DNA of 64,000 bases from Aeoliella mucimassa (GCF_007748035.1 NZ_CP036278.1:6262001-6326000), one strand, 5' to 3'. Shown: positions 1 to 9,148, numbered from the stretch's first letter. Numbers and translations are program-made. Notes: a model not told the origin generated them from the sequence alone.

Positions 1-430
1 AATCGTCAATGAACGTGGTGATTGCATTGTAACTCGGTTGCATCGCCCGCAGCTTGGCAGCGACTTCGGGACTGTGGGTACCAGCCAGGCCGGCCGATGA
101 CTTGAGATCGCGAACCGCGAGATGGCCGTGCTCAAACTCTTCGAGCACGCTCGACAACACCTTGTTCCAGTAGTCCCAGTCGTTCGTGGCATTTTGCTCA
201 TTCGCCAGGCTCAAACCGACCGCCGCTTTGCCTAAGCGTTGGCTAAGCATCCCTTGTTGGCCAGCGAGACTAATGAGCGCCCCGTCAGAGTCCGATGTAT
301 GGATGGACGCTTCAAGGGTAAGCCACTTCACCACGGCCACCAGCAGTAGCGCAGCAAGTACGAACCCGCACCGCGACCACAGCGAGCTGATGCCTTGAAA
401 GTGATTCGATTTATCCATTGCCCCCGGCAT
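1..430 (-). CDS. Membrane sensor with PilJ-type N-terminal domain (partial)
   Basis: This gene runs off the left edge, so only its first 143 codons are present. The start at 430 follows a GGAGG seven bases upstream; a second ATG lies at 418. After a short basic cytoplasmic stretch there is one membrane segment (about residues 24-36, FVLAALLLVAVV). An extracytoplasmic region follows with the pattern ISLAGQQGMLSQRLGKAAV (slightly variant), which is typical of the type IV pili methyl-accepting chemotaxis transducer N-terminal (PilJ/NarX-like) domain. In that family the domain is joined to histidine-kinase, diguanylate-cyclase or chemoreceptor outputs. The output module lies outside the window, so the signalling class is unknown. 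The domain call is fairly safe; the function as a sensor is inferred from the family. Confidence 0.75.
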   Translation of the reverse strand, partial: MPGAMDKSNHFQGISSLWSRCGFVLAALLLVAVVKWLTLEASIHTSDSDGALISLAGQQGMLSQRLGKAAVGLSLANEQNATNDWDYWNKVLSSVLEEFEHGHLAVRDLKSSAGLAGTHSPEVAAKLRAMQPSYNAITTFIDD

Positions 431-1101
431 GTAACAGCCTCCAGTCCCCCTAAATTCAGTACCTACAAAAAAGAATAGGTCAGCCCGGAGGATCTGCAGA
501 TCGCTCGCACACCGGCACCTTTGCTTCACGCAATGCAATCACTCCAATCGCTCCAAGCCTCCCCGTTCGCGACAATCTCCGATACCCGGTGAATCGTCGG
601 CTGATCATCTTGTGTCCTGGCCTCCTAGCCCTTGATTGTGCCCCCACTCCAAAAGCCCCGAAAATCGATTGGTGGGGGCACTATTCATATCGCACCTGTC
701 ATCTAGCCATTTACAAGCCATTGATACAACACTGTTTACGTCGAATAACACCAATATGTCTCCCTTTGTTTTGCCCCCAAGGCAAACCGAGTACCTCATC
801 GATCATCCACTCGACAGCGGACGACCACGACACAACACAAATGAACATTTGTTCATTAACCTAATTAGAACAAGTTGCACCAGAGATGCAAGACTTATTT
901 TTGGCCACCTCGGAGCGACTCTACCTGCTGCTAACGCGGGAAACCGATTTTGCCTCCTTTTTTCTGGTGAACCTCTATCCATCGCATGGCCTCTCCCTTA
1001 CAGGAAGCGGTGGGGACTCGCCCCCCCTCCTTGGTAGCTTTCTGCTAGATGGCCGCTCCCACCAAATGGACGACTCGCATGACAACGGATGACGACCCTC
1101 G
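431..1101. other. Intergenic region, no supported gene
   Basis: This 671-base stretch separates the divergent sensor gene and the RNA-repair operon. It is more AT-rich than its surroundings. Several short ORFs exist on both strands, but none has a recognisable protein or a convincing ribosome binding site. It must hold the promoters of both neighbours. The only clear structure seen is the inverted repeat at 840-857, listed separately. Confidence 0.5.
840..857. promoter_or_regulatory. Inverted repeat, possible operator
   Basis: AATGAACA and TGTTCATT form a perfect 8-bp inverted repeat around a TT spacer, about 245 bases before the Hen1 start. A palindrome of this size suits a dimeric repressor. 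Nothing else links it to the RNA-repair operon, and it could equally serve the divergent sensor gene. Confidence 0.25.
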
Positions 1102-2574
1102 ATGCTGCTGACGATTTCGACGACTCACGCCCCGGCGACCGACCTGGGCTTTCTGCTGCAGAAGCATCCCGACCGCTGCCAAACCTTCGAGCTGGCAGTC
1201 GGCAAAGCCCACGTGTTCTATCCCGAAGCCTCCACGGAATGCTGCACCGCCTGCTTGCTGCTCGACATCGATCCGGTGGAACTCGTCCGCGGGCGGGGGA
1301 ACTGGAAAGGGGGCCTGCTCGATCAATACGTCAACGATCGTCCTTACGTCGCTTCGTCGCTGATGAGCGTCGCCATCGCACAGGTGTTTCGTTCGGCCTT
1401 GTCGGGCAAGGCTCCGCAGCGTGAGGAACTCGTTGACACCCCGCTTCCGCTCACCGCCCGACTTGAAGTGCTCCCCGTGCGAGGCACTGCGCAGACTTCG
1501 CCGCTGGAGTTGATTGAGAAGCTGTTCGCCCCGCTCGGCTACGAGATTCAGGCGACTCGACATCCGCTCGACGAGCAATTCCCCGAGTGGGGCGAAGGTC
1601 CCTACTTCACGATCGAGCTACAGCACACGATTCCGCTGGCCAAGTTGCTGCAGCACCTGTACGTACTGATTCCCGTGTTCGACAACAAGAAGCACTACTA
1701 CATCGGCAGCGACGAAGTCGACAAACTGCTGACCAAAGGAGAGTCGTGGTTGGCCGACCATCCCGAGCGAGCGACCATTACCCGCCGCTACCTCACCAAG
1801 CGGCACAGCCTGGTGCGCCAGGCGCTCGCCCGCTTGGTGGAGGAAGAAGCCACCGAGACGGACGACGACCTGACTGAAACACCCCCATCGGCAGAGACCA
1901 TTACTCCGGCTGAAGAGCGCGAGCTGAGCCTGCACGACCAGCGGCTCGGGGCGGTGCTGGCGGCGATCCGTTCCACCGGCGCGCGGCGAGTGCTCGACCT
2001 GGGATGCGGCGAAGGCAAACTGCTCCGCGAACTCTTGGCCGACTCGCAGTTCACCGAAATCCTCGGCATGGACGTCTCGGTCCGCGCGCTGGAGATTGCT
2101 CACCGGCGGCTGAAGCTCGACCGTTTGCCCGATCGGCAACGAGACCGCATCCGCTTGATTCATGGAGCGCTTACCTACCGCGACGCGCGGCTGGCCAACT
2201 TCGATGCGGCCGCGCTGGTGGAAGTGATCGAGCATCTCGACCCACCGCGACTGGCCGCCCTGGAGCGAGTAGTGTTCGAGCACGCCCGACCGCGGGCGGT
2301 GGTGCTCACGACGCCGAACCGGGAGTACAACACAATGTGGGAGTCGCTGCCCGCCGGCCAGATGCGACACAGCGACCACCGCTTCGAGTGGACCCGCGAG
2401 GAATTCGAAACGTGGGCCCGCCAACTCGCCACGCGGTTTGGCTACCAAGTACGCTTCCTACCAGTCGGCCCAGCGGAACCGGAGATCGGCGCCCCGTCGC
2501 AGATGGCGATTTTTGAATGGGAGGGAGGGGAATCGAGTAGTTCGGTCCCCTTGGAGATTGGAGATGGAAATTAG
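1102..2574 (+). CDS. hen1: 3'-terminal RNA ribose 2'-O-methyltransferase Hen1
   Basis: Bacterial Hen1 methylates the 2'-OH at the broken end of an RNA before it is sealed by its partner Pnkp, so that the repaired RNA cannot be cut again at that site. The 490-residue protein has the family layout. The N-terminal part (from MLLTISTTHAPATDLG) is the Pnkp-interacting, ligase-activating region. The C-terminal methyltransferase begins with the SAM loop LDLGCGEGK near residue 297. The metal-binding pattern EVIEH sits near 374-378, with a further histidine in MRHSDHRFEW near 421. An acidic linker (about 245-275) joins the halves. The stop is two bases before the GTG of pnkp, so the two are co-transcribed and probably translationally coupled. 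Identification is firm from motifs and partner. Confidence 0.95.
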   Translation: MLLTISTTHAPATDLGFLLQKHPDRCQTFELAVGKAHVFYPEASTECCTACLLLDIDPVELVRGRGNWKGGLLDQYVNDRPYVASSLMSVAIAQVFRSALSGKAPQREELVDTPLPLTARLEVLPVRGTAQTSPLELIEKLFAPLGYEIQATRHPLDEQFPEWGEGPYFTIELQHTIPLAKLLQHLYVLIPVFDNKKHYYIGSDEVDKLLTKGESWLADHPERATITRRYLTKRHSLVRQALARLVEEEATETDDDLTETPPSAETITPAEERELSLHDQRLGAVLAAIRSTGARRVLDLGCGEGKLLRELLADSQFTEILGMDVSVRALEIAHRRLKLDRLPDRQRDRIRLIHGALTYRDARLANFDAAALVEVIEHLDPPRLAALERVVFEHARPRAVVLTTPNREYNTMWESLPAGQMRHSDHRFEWTREEFETWARQLATRFGYQVRFLPVGPAEPEIGAPSQMAIFEWEGGESSSSVPLEIGDGN

Positions 2575-2576
2575 TC

Positions 2577-5177
2577 GTGGCGATTGAGATTCCAAACTTG
2601 TCCCTTGTCGTACTTATCGGCCCTAGTGGTTCGGGGAAGAGCACCTTTGCGCAGCGGCATTTTTTGCCGACCGAGGTGCTCTCGAGCGACTATTGTCGCG
2701 GGCTGGTGAGCGACGACCCGAACGATCAAGCCGCGACGACCGATGCGTTTGACGTGCTGCATTACATTGCCGGCAAGCGACTGGCCGCGGGGCGGTTGAC
2801 CGTGGTCGACGCGACCAACGTGCAGCGCGAGGCCCGTCAGCCGCTGGTGAAGCTTGCCCGGGAGCATCATGTGTTGCCGGTGGCCATCGTACTCGACGTC
2901 CGCGAAGAGATTTGCCGCGAGCGCAACAATCAGCGGAGCGATCGCCATTTCGGCGAGCATGTGATTCGGCAGCAGCGTTCGCAGCTTCGCAAGTCGCTTA
3001 AGCACCTTCGCCGCGAAGGATTCCGCCATGTGATCGTGCTCCGCTCGCCTGCAGAGATCGACGAGGTAACCATCGAGCGAGTGCCGCTGTGGAACGATAA
3101 GCGCGACGTGCGTGGCCCGTTCGACTTCATCGGCGACGTGCATGGCTGCTGCGACGAGTTGGAACAACTGCTCGCGCAACTCGGCTACCAGTCGCAACCG
3201 GTCCGTGAACCAGGCCCCGGCTGGGGATCGCTGTGCTACACGCATCCCGAGGGTCGCCAGGCGGTGTTCGTCGGCGACCTGGTCGATCGTGGTCCGCGCG
3301 TGCTCGACACGGTGAGTCTGGTCCGCAACATGATGCACGAGGGATCCGCGCTCTGCGTACCAGGCAACCACGACGTGAAGCTGCTTCGCAAACTCCGCGG
3401 CAAGAACGTGCAGCTCACGCACGGGCTGGCCGAGACCATGGCCGAGCTGCAAGCAATCGATGCGGCAGTGCGCGGCACGTTCGAACAAGAGCTGGCTGAC
3501 TTCCTCGACCGACTGGTGAGTCACTACGTGCTCGACGAGGGCAAGGTGGTGGTCGCCCACGCGGGCATGAAGCAATCGATGCAGGGCCGCGGCTCTGGGC
3601 GGGTGCGCGAGTTCGCCCTGTACGGCGAAACCACCGGCGAGACCGACGAGTTTGGCCTGCCGGTGCGGTACCAGTGGGCGGCCGACTACCGCGGCGACGC
3701 GATGGTGGTGTACGGCCACACGCCGGTTCCGGAGCCCGACTGGCTGAACAAAACGGTCAACATCGACACTGGCTGCGTGTTCGGCGGAGCGCTAACCGCG
3801 CTGCGCTACCCCGAGCTCGAAACCGTGTCGGTCGCGGCGAAGCACACCTACTGCGAGCCCGCCCGGCCGTTTCTCGGCGACCAGCAACCCGCGCCGGAAA
3901 ACCCAACCGCTGCGGAGCGCGACGACCTGCTCGATCTGGCCGACGTTACTGGCAAGCGAATCGTCTCGACTCGGCTGCGACACAACGTGACGATCCGCGA
4001 GGAGAATGGCACCGCTGCGCTCGAAGTAATGAGCCGGTTCGCGGCCAATCCGAAGTGGCTCGTTTACTTGCCGCCGACGATGTCGCCATCGGAAACCAGT
4101 TTGCTGCCAGGTTACCTCGAACACCCCGAGCAAGCGTTTGCCTATTATCGCAACCAAGGCGTGCCGACCGTGGTGTGCGAAGAGAAGCACATGGGCTCGC
4201 GGGCGGTGGTGGTGATTTGCCGCGACTCGCAGGTGGCCGCCAAACGTTTTGGCGTGCTGGAGGAAGCCGGCGTGATCGTCACCCGCACCGGGCGGCGGTT
4301 CTTCAGCGACACCCAGCTCGAAGCCGCGCTGCTCGAGCGTTTGCGGAGCGCGATGGACTCGGCTGGCTTCTGGGACGAGCTGAACACCGACTGGGCGGTG
4401 CTGGACTGCGAGTTGATGCCTTGGTCGGCCAAGGCTCAGGAGCTGCTGCGCACGCAGTACGCAGCGGTGGGAGCATCGGCCACGGCCGCGCTGCCAGCAG
4501 TTCAGGCTGCGCTGACTGCAACCACCGCCCGACTCGCTGGCGACGAAGCCGAGTTAGCCGCGGGGCTTGCCGAGCGTTTTGCGCGTCGCGAGCAAAGTGC
4601 CCACCAGTTCGTCGACGCGTATCGTCAGTACTGCTGGCCGGTCGCTTCGCTCGACGATTACAAGCTGGCTCCGTTTCACTTGCTAGCGACCGAAGCCCGC
4701 GTGCACGTGCAGCGCGATCACCAGTGGCACATGCAAACGCTGGCCGAGATCTGTCGGCACGATCCCGCGGTGCTGCTGGCCACGCAGTACCGTACGGTCG
4801 ACGTGACCGATCCCCAAGCGGTGGACGACGCCATCGGGTGGTGGCTCAAGCTTACCGCGCAAGGGGGCGAAGGGATGGTGGTCAAGCCGCTCGACTTCAT
4901 TGCGAAAGGGAAGAAGGGACTGCTGCAGCCGGCCCTCAAGTGCCGCGGCCGCGAGTACCTGAGGATCATCTACGGTCCCGACTACACCGAGCCGGCCAAC
5001 CTCGACCGCTTGCGGAAACGAGGGTTGGGCACCAAGCGTTCGCTCGCCTTGCGCGAATTCGCGCTGGGAGTCGAAGCCCTCGAACGATTCGCCCGCCGCG
5101 AGCCGTTGCATCGGGTGCACGAGTGCGTCTTCGGCGTGCTCGCCTTAGAGAGCGAACCGGTCGACCCCCGACTATAG
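2577..5177 (+). CDS. pnkp: Polynucleotide kinase-phosphatase-ligase Pnkp
   Basis: This 866-residue protein is the end-healing and sealing enzyme of the bacterial Pnkp/Hen1 RNA-repair complex. Three modules are visible in the expected order. A 5'-kinase has the P-loop GPSGSGKST at about residues 14-22. A 2',3'-phosphatase of the calcineurin-like fold has GDVHGC near 185, GDLVDRG, GNHD and a later GHTPV. An adenylyltransferase/ligase has motif I EKHMG, with the nucleophilic lysine at residue 537. The length matches the roughly 870 residues of characterised Pnkp. It starts with GTG two bases after the hen1 stop, with GGAGA-type sequence upstream. No module looks truncated or lacks its signature residues, so the system is probably active. 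Confidence 0.95.
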   Translation: MAIEIPNLSLVVLIGPSGSGKSTFAQRHFLPTEVLSSDYCRGLVSDDPNDQAATTDAFDVLHYIAGKRLAAGRLTVVDATNVQREARQPLVKLAREHHVLPVAIVLDVREEICRERNNQRSDRHFGEHVIRQQRSQLRKSLKHLRREGFRHVIVLRSPAEIDEVTIERVPLWNDKRDVRGPFDFIGDVHGCCDELEQLLAQLGYQSQPVREPGPGWGSLCYTHPEGRQAVFVGDLVDRGPRVLDTVSLVRNMMHEGSALCVPGNHDVKLLRKLRGKNVQLTHGLAETMAELQAIDAAVRGTFEQELADFLDRLVSHYVLDEGKVVVAHAGMKQSMQGRGSGRVREFALYGETTGETDEFGLPVRYQWAADYRGDAMVVYGHTPVPEPDWLNKTVNIDTGCVFGGALTALRYPELETVSVAAKHTYCEPARPFLGDQQPAPENPTAAERDDLLDLADVTGKRIVSTRLRHNVTIREENGTAALEVMSRFAANPKWLVYLPPTMSPSETSLLPGYLEHPEQAFAYYRNQGVPTVVCEEKHMGSRAVVVICRDSQVAAKRFGVLEEAGVIVTRTGRRFFSDTQLEAALLERLRSAMDSAGFWDELNTDWAVLDCELMPWSAKAQELLRTQYAAVGASATAALPAVQAALTATTARLAGDEAELAAGLAERFARREQSAHQFVDAYRQYCWPVASLDDYKLAPFHLLATEARVHVQRDHQWHMQTLAEICRHDPAVLLATQYRTVDVTDPQAVDDAIGWWLKLTAQGGEGMVVKPLDFIAKGKKGLLQPALKCRGREYLRIIYGPDYTEPANLDRLRKRGLGTKRSLALREFALGVEALERFARREPLHRVHECVFGVLALESEPVDPRL

Positions 5178-5222
5178 CCCGCGGGGGCGACTGGTTTTGC
5201 GAGCTGAGGGGGATCGAGCTTG

Positions 5223-6038
5223 TTAGCGCGGGGACTCGAGGAGCACGACGACTCGCGCATCGACGTTCAGCACTTGCGTTGTGTTCGTCAATTCGGCTAG
5301 CGGAACGTCCCAGTGAGCATGGCCTCGCACAATCAGCAGCGGGTCTGCTTGCTCAAGCGTGTGACGGATGCGGTGCGAACCAGCCAGGCCATGCTCGGCG
5401 ATGCCGGGTCCGTCGTGCAAAAGAAGTATCTCGGGAGCGTCGCAGAGCAGTAGCTCCAGCGCATCGAGATACGCCTGCTCGTCGCGCCGCCACGGTCGCC
5501 GGGGGTTGCCGGTGATGCCGCTCAATCCTGCGATGCGACGATCGCCTAGCTGAACGATGTCGCCATCGAGAAAGTGCATGCCGCTGGCAAGCCGGGGACG
5601 ATCGGCCGCGTCGCCAAACAGATCGTGATTCCCGGAGACTCCAACAACCCAGTCGAACTCATCCGCGAATGCTTGCCAGACCGACGTCACGTCGCCTGAT
5701 CCGCCTCGTTTGTCGAGCGCCGGCACGGTGTAGAAGTCGCCCGCCAGGAGCACTCCGATCTCTCCAGCTGGTAGTGTGAGAGCGCACAGCACCTGCTCCA
5801 CGAGCCAGCGAGGTAGCACCTCGCCGAGCAGTCGCAGGGGACTACCGGCCGACGTATCGAACGTCTCGCGGCCTTGCAGGTCGGCGGTCACGATCAGGGC
5901 CGAAGTCCCCTGGGGCAGAGTGTCGACGTACCCAAGGTGCACCGGCAGCCGGTCGCGGTAATACCCACCAGCTCCACGTCCGGCATTGAGAAATGGGATT
6001 TCCAGCAGCAGAACAGGCTCGATACCGGTGATACGCAT
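5223..6038 (-). CDS. Calcineurin-like metallophosphoesterase
   Basis: A 271-residue soluble protein with the metallophosphoesterase pattern: VTADLQG near the start, a GDF motif, GVSGNHDLFG, LLLHDGPG and RGHAH near the C-terminus. These supply the usual Asp/Asn/His metal ligands, although the first motif departs from the normal GDxH. The substrate cannot be told. The reading frame stays open upstream to 6293, but the ATG at 6038 (MRITGIEP) fits the start of the recognisable fold; no strong Shine-Dalgarno sequence supports either choice. It is convergent with pnkp and only 45 bases separate their ends, so a functional link with RNA repair is possible but unproven. Confidence 0.75.
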   Translation of the reverse strand: MRITGIEPVLLLEIPFLNAGRGAGGYYRDRLPVHLGYVDTLPQGTSALIVTADLQGRETFDTSAGSPLRLLGEVLPRWLVEQVLCALTLPAGEIGVLLAGDFYTVPALDKRGGSGDVTSVWQAFADEFDWVVGVSGNHDLFGDAADRPRLASGMHFLDGDIVQLGDRRIAGLSGITGNPRRPWRRDEQAYLDALELLLCDAPEILLLHDGPGIAEHGLAGSHRIRHTLEQADPLLIVRGHAHWDVPLAELTNTTQVLNVDARVVVLLESPR

Positions 6039-6278
6039 GGTGCAGCCAACGACACGCGAGGGCGCAGCGTGGTTCGCGCTATTGGTGTACTGCAATAGCA
6101 AATGAAATTGCGAGAACTTCGCCCGCTTCGCTTGGTCCCTCCCATACCAAAGCAGCCTTCCATGTCTCCAACGGCAGATTCCCCAAACAGTGGTCGTGTT
6201 CCTCGCCCCGCGGTTAGAATGGGGTTTGCTGTTTTCTCGTCCCTTACGATCGCGGATCCCCCAACCAGGGCATTCGCC

Positions 6279-6320
6279 CGAGGAACCATCCATGCGGTTT
6301 CTAAGTTTGTACGCGACAGT
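6279..6320 (+). repeat. 42-bp direct repeat, copy 1
   Basis: This copy contains the ATG and first ten codons (MRFLSLYATV) of the first PEP-CTERM gene plus 13 bases of leader. It is identical to 6995-7036. The match stops abruptly on both sides, which points to a recent duplication. Confidence 0.95.
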
Positions 6321-7020
6321 GCTACTTGCCGTCGGCGGTTGGCCGTCGCCGGCCCACGCGGCAGTGATCTATAGTCAAACGACGCCAGAGGAACCGTGGG
6401 CGTCCTATACTTCGTCAAATCTCCAAGATCGCCAGAAGATCGCAGACAATTTCTTGGTCGAAGGTACGGGGCAATACACGGTTCGTTCCATTCGATTTAT
6501 TGGAGGTTATGATGCAACAGGCATCCCACCATCCCCAATGCCAGACGACGATTTCAAGATCGTTATCCTGAATGACAACGCTGGCTCACCAACAACTCCA
6601 ACTGCAAGCGGAACTTTCTCTGTCAATTCCGCATCGACTTGGCAACCAACCAATGGCCAACTCCTCAATGGAATCGGTGCACCAATTGAGTTCGTTTTGA
6701 ATCTAGGGGATGGAGTTAAACTCAATCGCGGGACAACGTACTGGCTTTCCATCCTAAACAATCCAAGGCCGGGCAGTGGATGGGCATGGGCGAGAGCAAA
6801 TGGGCTGATCGATCAAGACCTTGCGGCTACGAATGACGACGTAGCAACAGGCCCTTGGAACGTTGGTACAAGCGGTGGCATGTGGTTCGAACTCAGTACC
6901 ACGGCCATTCCAGAACCCTCGGGGATCGCTCTGTTTTCCTTCGGCGGTGCTCTACTCGCAGCAATAACATGGCGACAAACGCGCGTCCATAATGCGAGGA
7001 ACCATCCATGCGGTTTCTAA
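6292..7020 (+). CDS. PEP-CTERM secreted protein, unknown function
   Basis: A 242-residue protein with a Sec signal peptide (MRFLSLYATVLLAVGGWPSP, cleavage after AHA) and a PEP-CTERM sorting tail near the end (IPEPSGIAL, hydrophobic stretch, then WRQTR). Such tails are recognised by an exosortase, and the product is expected at the cell envelope. The mature part resembles small beta-sandwich proteins, but no named domain is recognised. The frame is open further upstream (to 6190), yet the ATG at 6292 gives the signal peptide. After the PEP-CTERM arginine the protein runs on for about eleven residues (VHNARNHPCGF) into the second copy of the 42-bp repeat and stops inside it, so its original 3' end was probably replaced by the duplication. 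Confidence 0.8.
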   Translation: MRFLSLYATVLLAVGGWPSPAHAAVIYSQTTPEEPWASYTSSNLQDRQKIADNFLVEGTGQYTVRSIRFIGGYDATGIPPSPMPDDDFKIVILNDNAGSPTTPTASGTFSVNSASTWQPTNGQLLNGIGAPIEFVLNLGDGVKLNRGTTYWLSILNNPRPGSGWAWARANGLIDQDLAATNDDVATGPWNVGTSGGMWFELSTTAIPEPSGIALFSFGGALLAAITWRQTRVHNARNHPCGF

Positions 7021-7036
7021 GTTTGTACGCGACAGT
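6995..7036 (+). repeat. 42-bp direct repeat, copy 2
   Basis: Perfect copy of 6279-6320. It supplies both the stop codon of the upstream PEP-CTERM gene (in one frame) and the start codon and first ten codons of the downstream one (in another frame). Confidence 0.95.
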
Positions 7037-7748
7037 TCAAGATGCAACCAGTAGGCTGTTGAGAATAGCCCTTATCTTGGGGTTGTTTTCTTCTGCAGGA
7101 AGAGCGGAATTAATTTTGTTCGAAAGTGGGGCACTGGGGCGAACGGGAGTTACTTGGGACGAAGTTTTAGCCGGTAACGTACCTAGCTCCAGCATCAGTC
7201 CCGCTGTGTTCAGCGGAGTTAGATTTGAGCTAGCGCATACGGTTGCTACTTCCAAGATTGGTGTTCATCTCGTCGGCTCAAGCGTTTCTCTTGATACTTG
7301 TTTTGGAGCCATAGTAGCTCTGGAGGATCAAGCGGACTTCCCAGATTCAGAGAATTTATCCACCCCTGATGTGCTGGGCCACACGATAATTCCCTTTCCA
7401 GAGGTATCAAAGGAAGTCTTCGGCGAATTGGATTTAGTTCTAGCTCCTGGATGGTATGCAATCGTACTGGGAAGTGGACTGTTCGACACAACAGGAAATG
7501 GAGCGATGCCTCTGAATAACCCAGACCTTGGCAGTCCAGATTATGTTGCAAGGCAGCTTGGAGCGGGGTGGTTTGATCTATCTGACTTGTCAGATGTTCG
7601 ACAGTTTGATGATTATAGATTCACGCTTGTTGGACAAGCAATTCCAGAACCAAATACCCTACTCATGGGCCTGATCGGATTGGGGCTGATGCGGACGCTT
7701 CAGCGTAGCATCGGTCGCTCGGCCATCCCCTGCTCTATCGATCGCTAG
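7008..7748 (+). CDS. PEP-CTERM secreted protein, unknown function
   Basis: A 246-residue exported protein that overlaps the previous gene by 13 bases. Its first ten residues, MRFLSLYATV, are encoded by the duplicated 42-bp segment. A hydrophobic stretch (LLRIALILGLF) then gives a signal-peptide-like start ending near SAGRA. The C-terminus has IPEPNTLLMGLIGLGLM followed by basic residues, a standard PEP-CTERM anchor. The mature part is beta-rich and unlike its upstream neighbour, so the two are not tandem copies of one gene; only the start region is shared. Before the duplication this gene may have started elsewhere. Function unknown. Confidence 0.8.
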   Translation: MRFLSLYATVQDATSRLLRIALILGLFSSAGRAELILFESGALGRTGVTWDEVLAGNVPSSSISPAVFSGVRFELAHTVATSKIGVHLVGSSVSLDTCFGAIVALEDQADFPDSENLSTPDVLGHTIIPFPEVSKEVFGELDLVLAPGWYAIVLGSGLFDTTGNGAMPLNNPDLGSPDYVARQLGAGWFDLSDLSDVRQFDDYRFTLVGQAIPEPNTLLMGLIGLGLMRTLQRSIGRSAIPCSIDR

Positions 7749-7770
7749 CGACACGAAAGGAACCACATCC

Positions 7771-9042
7771 ATGCCACATCGTCTCGTCCTACCACTGGCG
7801 CTCATCGCCAGCTTGGCCTTGGTTGCCGAAGCGGCTTGGTCGCAGCAGGTTGCCTCAGAATCGGCTCCGCGAAGCGACCGCGATTATCAGTTCGACACCA
7901 CCATCTCGCGAAGCGTGCTTGAGAACTACCTCGATCGCTCCGTGACGATGGCCTACTTTCTGGTCACCGGCGACACCGAGGGCAATCGCGAGTACTTGTA
8001 CCGCGACGACGATGTGCGGCTCATCCAGAACATCGGTGCGAAGTTCATCGGGCGGGCGGTCTATCGCTGGAATGGCGAGGCACGCCTGGTGGACGATAGC
8101 TTCTGGCAAGAGGCGACACGCTTGATCGAGCAAGTGCATGCCGACGATGACGAAGTGATTTTCCAAGGCTGTTTGTTCGAAACGGTCAGCCCCGAGGTCA
8201 ATCAGGTGCCGATCCCGGCCTGGGTGTTCGAGGAGTTTGATCTGCCAGTTGAGCAGCGGAACTTTTCGTATGAAGCGATGCTCAATCCCCAGGGCCGCAT
8301 GGTCGGGCATTGGGGCCGCTCGAGCGTGCCCGACATCACGCAGCTCGAAACGCAGCTCTGGTTCTACTACCTGGCCGGCGCGTACATCGACCTCGGCTGC
8401 GAAGCCTTGCACCTTGGTCAGGTCGACCTGATCGGCATGGCCGATCCCGAGTATCGCACCTGGGCGACGCTCGTCGCCAGAATCCGAGCGTACGCCAAGC
8501 TGCATGCCCGGCGGCACCTGGTGCTGCTCGACGCCCACGTGCCGCAGGGGGGCATGGTGGTCGACGGCGTGAGCCTGCTCGATTTCAACTCGTTCCCGTT
8601 GCGAATCAAAGAGGTGCCTGACAAGCCGCAGCAGGCGGTGCTGGAAGTCGGCTTCCTCGACTCGATCTTCAAGCGCAGCAAAGGGTGCCAGACCCCGAGC
8701 GGATGGAGTTGCGACAGCCTGCCTTACCTGGTGGAGTTCGACAACTACGGGCCGGGCCCTCAACCGAACGTGGCCGACACGAACTCGGCCTTTGTGTGGG
8801 GGTGGGACGAAATCTCCTGGTACGCGCAGCAGCCCGAACCGTACCGCAAGCAATGGCTGACCTACGCCCACGATTGGGTCCGCCGCACCGACGCCAACGG
8901 GCACCTGCAGATGCCCGTGAGCCGATTGATCACCTGCCCGAACCAAACCGACAGCAGCTACCGCGCGAACACGAAAAGCAGCCGCTGCCCGATTGGGTAC
9001 TCGCAAGAAGAAACTATCAAGGCGCTCTGGTTGGGGGAGTGA
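7771..9042 (+). CDS. Secreted protein of unknown function
   Basis: A 423-residue protein with a clear signal peptide (residues about 1-25, ending AEAAWSQ) and no membrane anchor. The mature region is rich in aromatic and acidic residues (WFYYLAGAYIDLGCEALHLGQ, slightly longer in full; VLLDAHVPQGGM; FVWGWDEISWYA). This layout recalls TIM-barrel glycoside-hydrolase-like proteins, with acidic residues at strand ends, but I cannot assign a family. Four or more cysteines near the C-terminus (KGCQTPSGWSC, ITCPNQ, SRCPIG) could form disulfides. It starts 22 bases after the preceding PEP-CTERM gene, with AAAGGAA before the ATG, so it is likely co-transcribed with it. Confidence 0.75.
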   Translation: MPHRLVLPLALIASLALVAEAAWSQQVASESAPRSDRDYQFDTTISRSVLENYLDRSVTMAYFLVTGDTEGNREYLYRDDDVRLIQNIGAKFIGRAVYRWNGEARLVDDSFWQEATRLIEQVHADDDEVIFQGCLFETVSPEVNQVPIPAWVFEEFDLPVEQRNFSYEAMLNPQGRMVGHWGRSSVPDITQLETQLWFYYLAGAYIDLGCEALHLGQVDLIGMADPEYRTWATLVARIRAYAKLHARRHLVLLDAHVPQGGMVVDGVSLLDFNSFPLRIKEVPDKPQQAVLEVGFLDSIFKRSKGCQTPSGWSCDSLPYLVEFDNYGPGPQPNVADTNSAFVWGWDEISWYAQQPEPYRKQWLTYAHDWVRRTDANGHLQMPVSRLITCPNQTDSSYRANTKSSRCPIGYSQEETIKALWLGE

Positions 9043-9081
9043 GGCGGGGGTGAAACGCGACTCCCACACCCAGTCAAAACA

Positions 9082-9118
9082 ACAACGCCGAAGGAAGCAG
9101 TGCTTCCTTCGGCGTTGT
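9082..9118. terminator. Strong hairpin between convergent genes
   Basis: A 17-bp perfect stem (CAACGCCGAAGGAAGC and its complement) closes on a three-base loop between two converging genes. On the minus strand it is followed by a GTTGTTTTG tract, so it works best as the terminator of the phosphatase gene at 9149-11023; on the plus strand the U-tract is poor. It probably acts in both directions. Confidence 0.75.
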
Positions 9119-9148
9119 GCGTTTCACTCTGGTGGGGTGTTTGTCCGG

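Noticed and set aside
3674-5515. A plus-strand ORF of 613 codons in another frame of pnkp
   Set aside because: Arg/Ala-rich shadow of pnkp without domain similarity.
6279-7036. Target-site duplication of a mobile element
   Set aside because: 42 bp is too long for usual duplications and the 674 bases between hold a PEP-CTERM gene, not an element.
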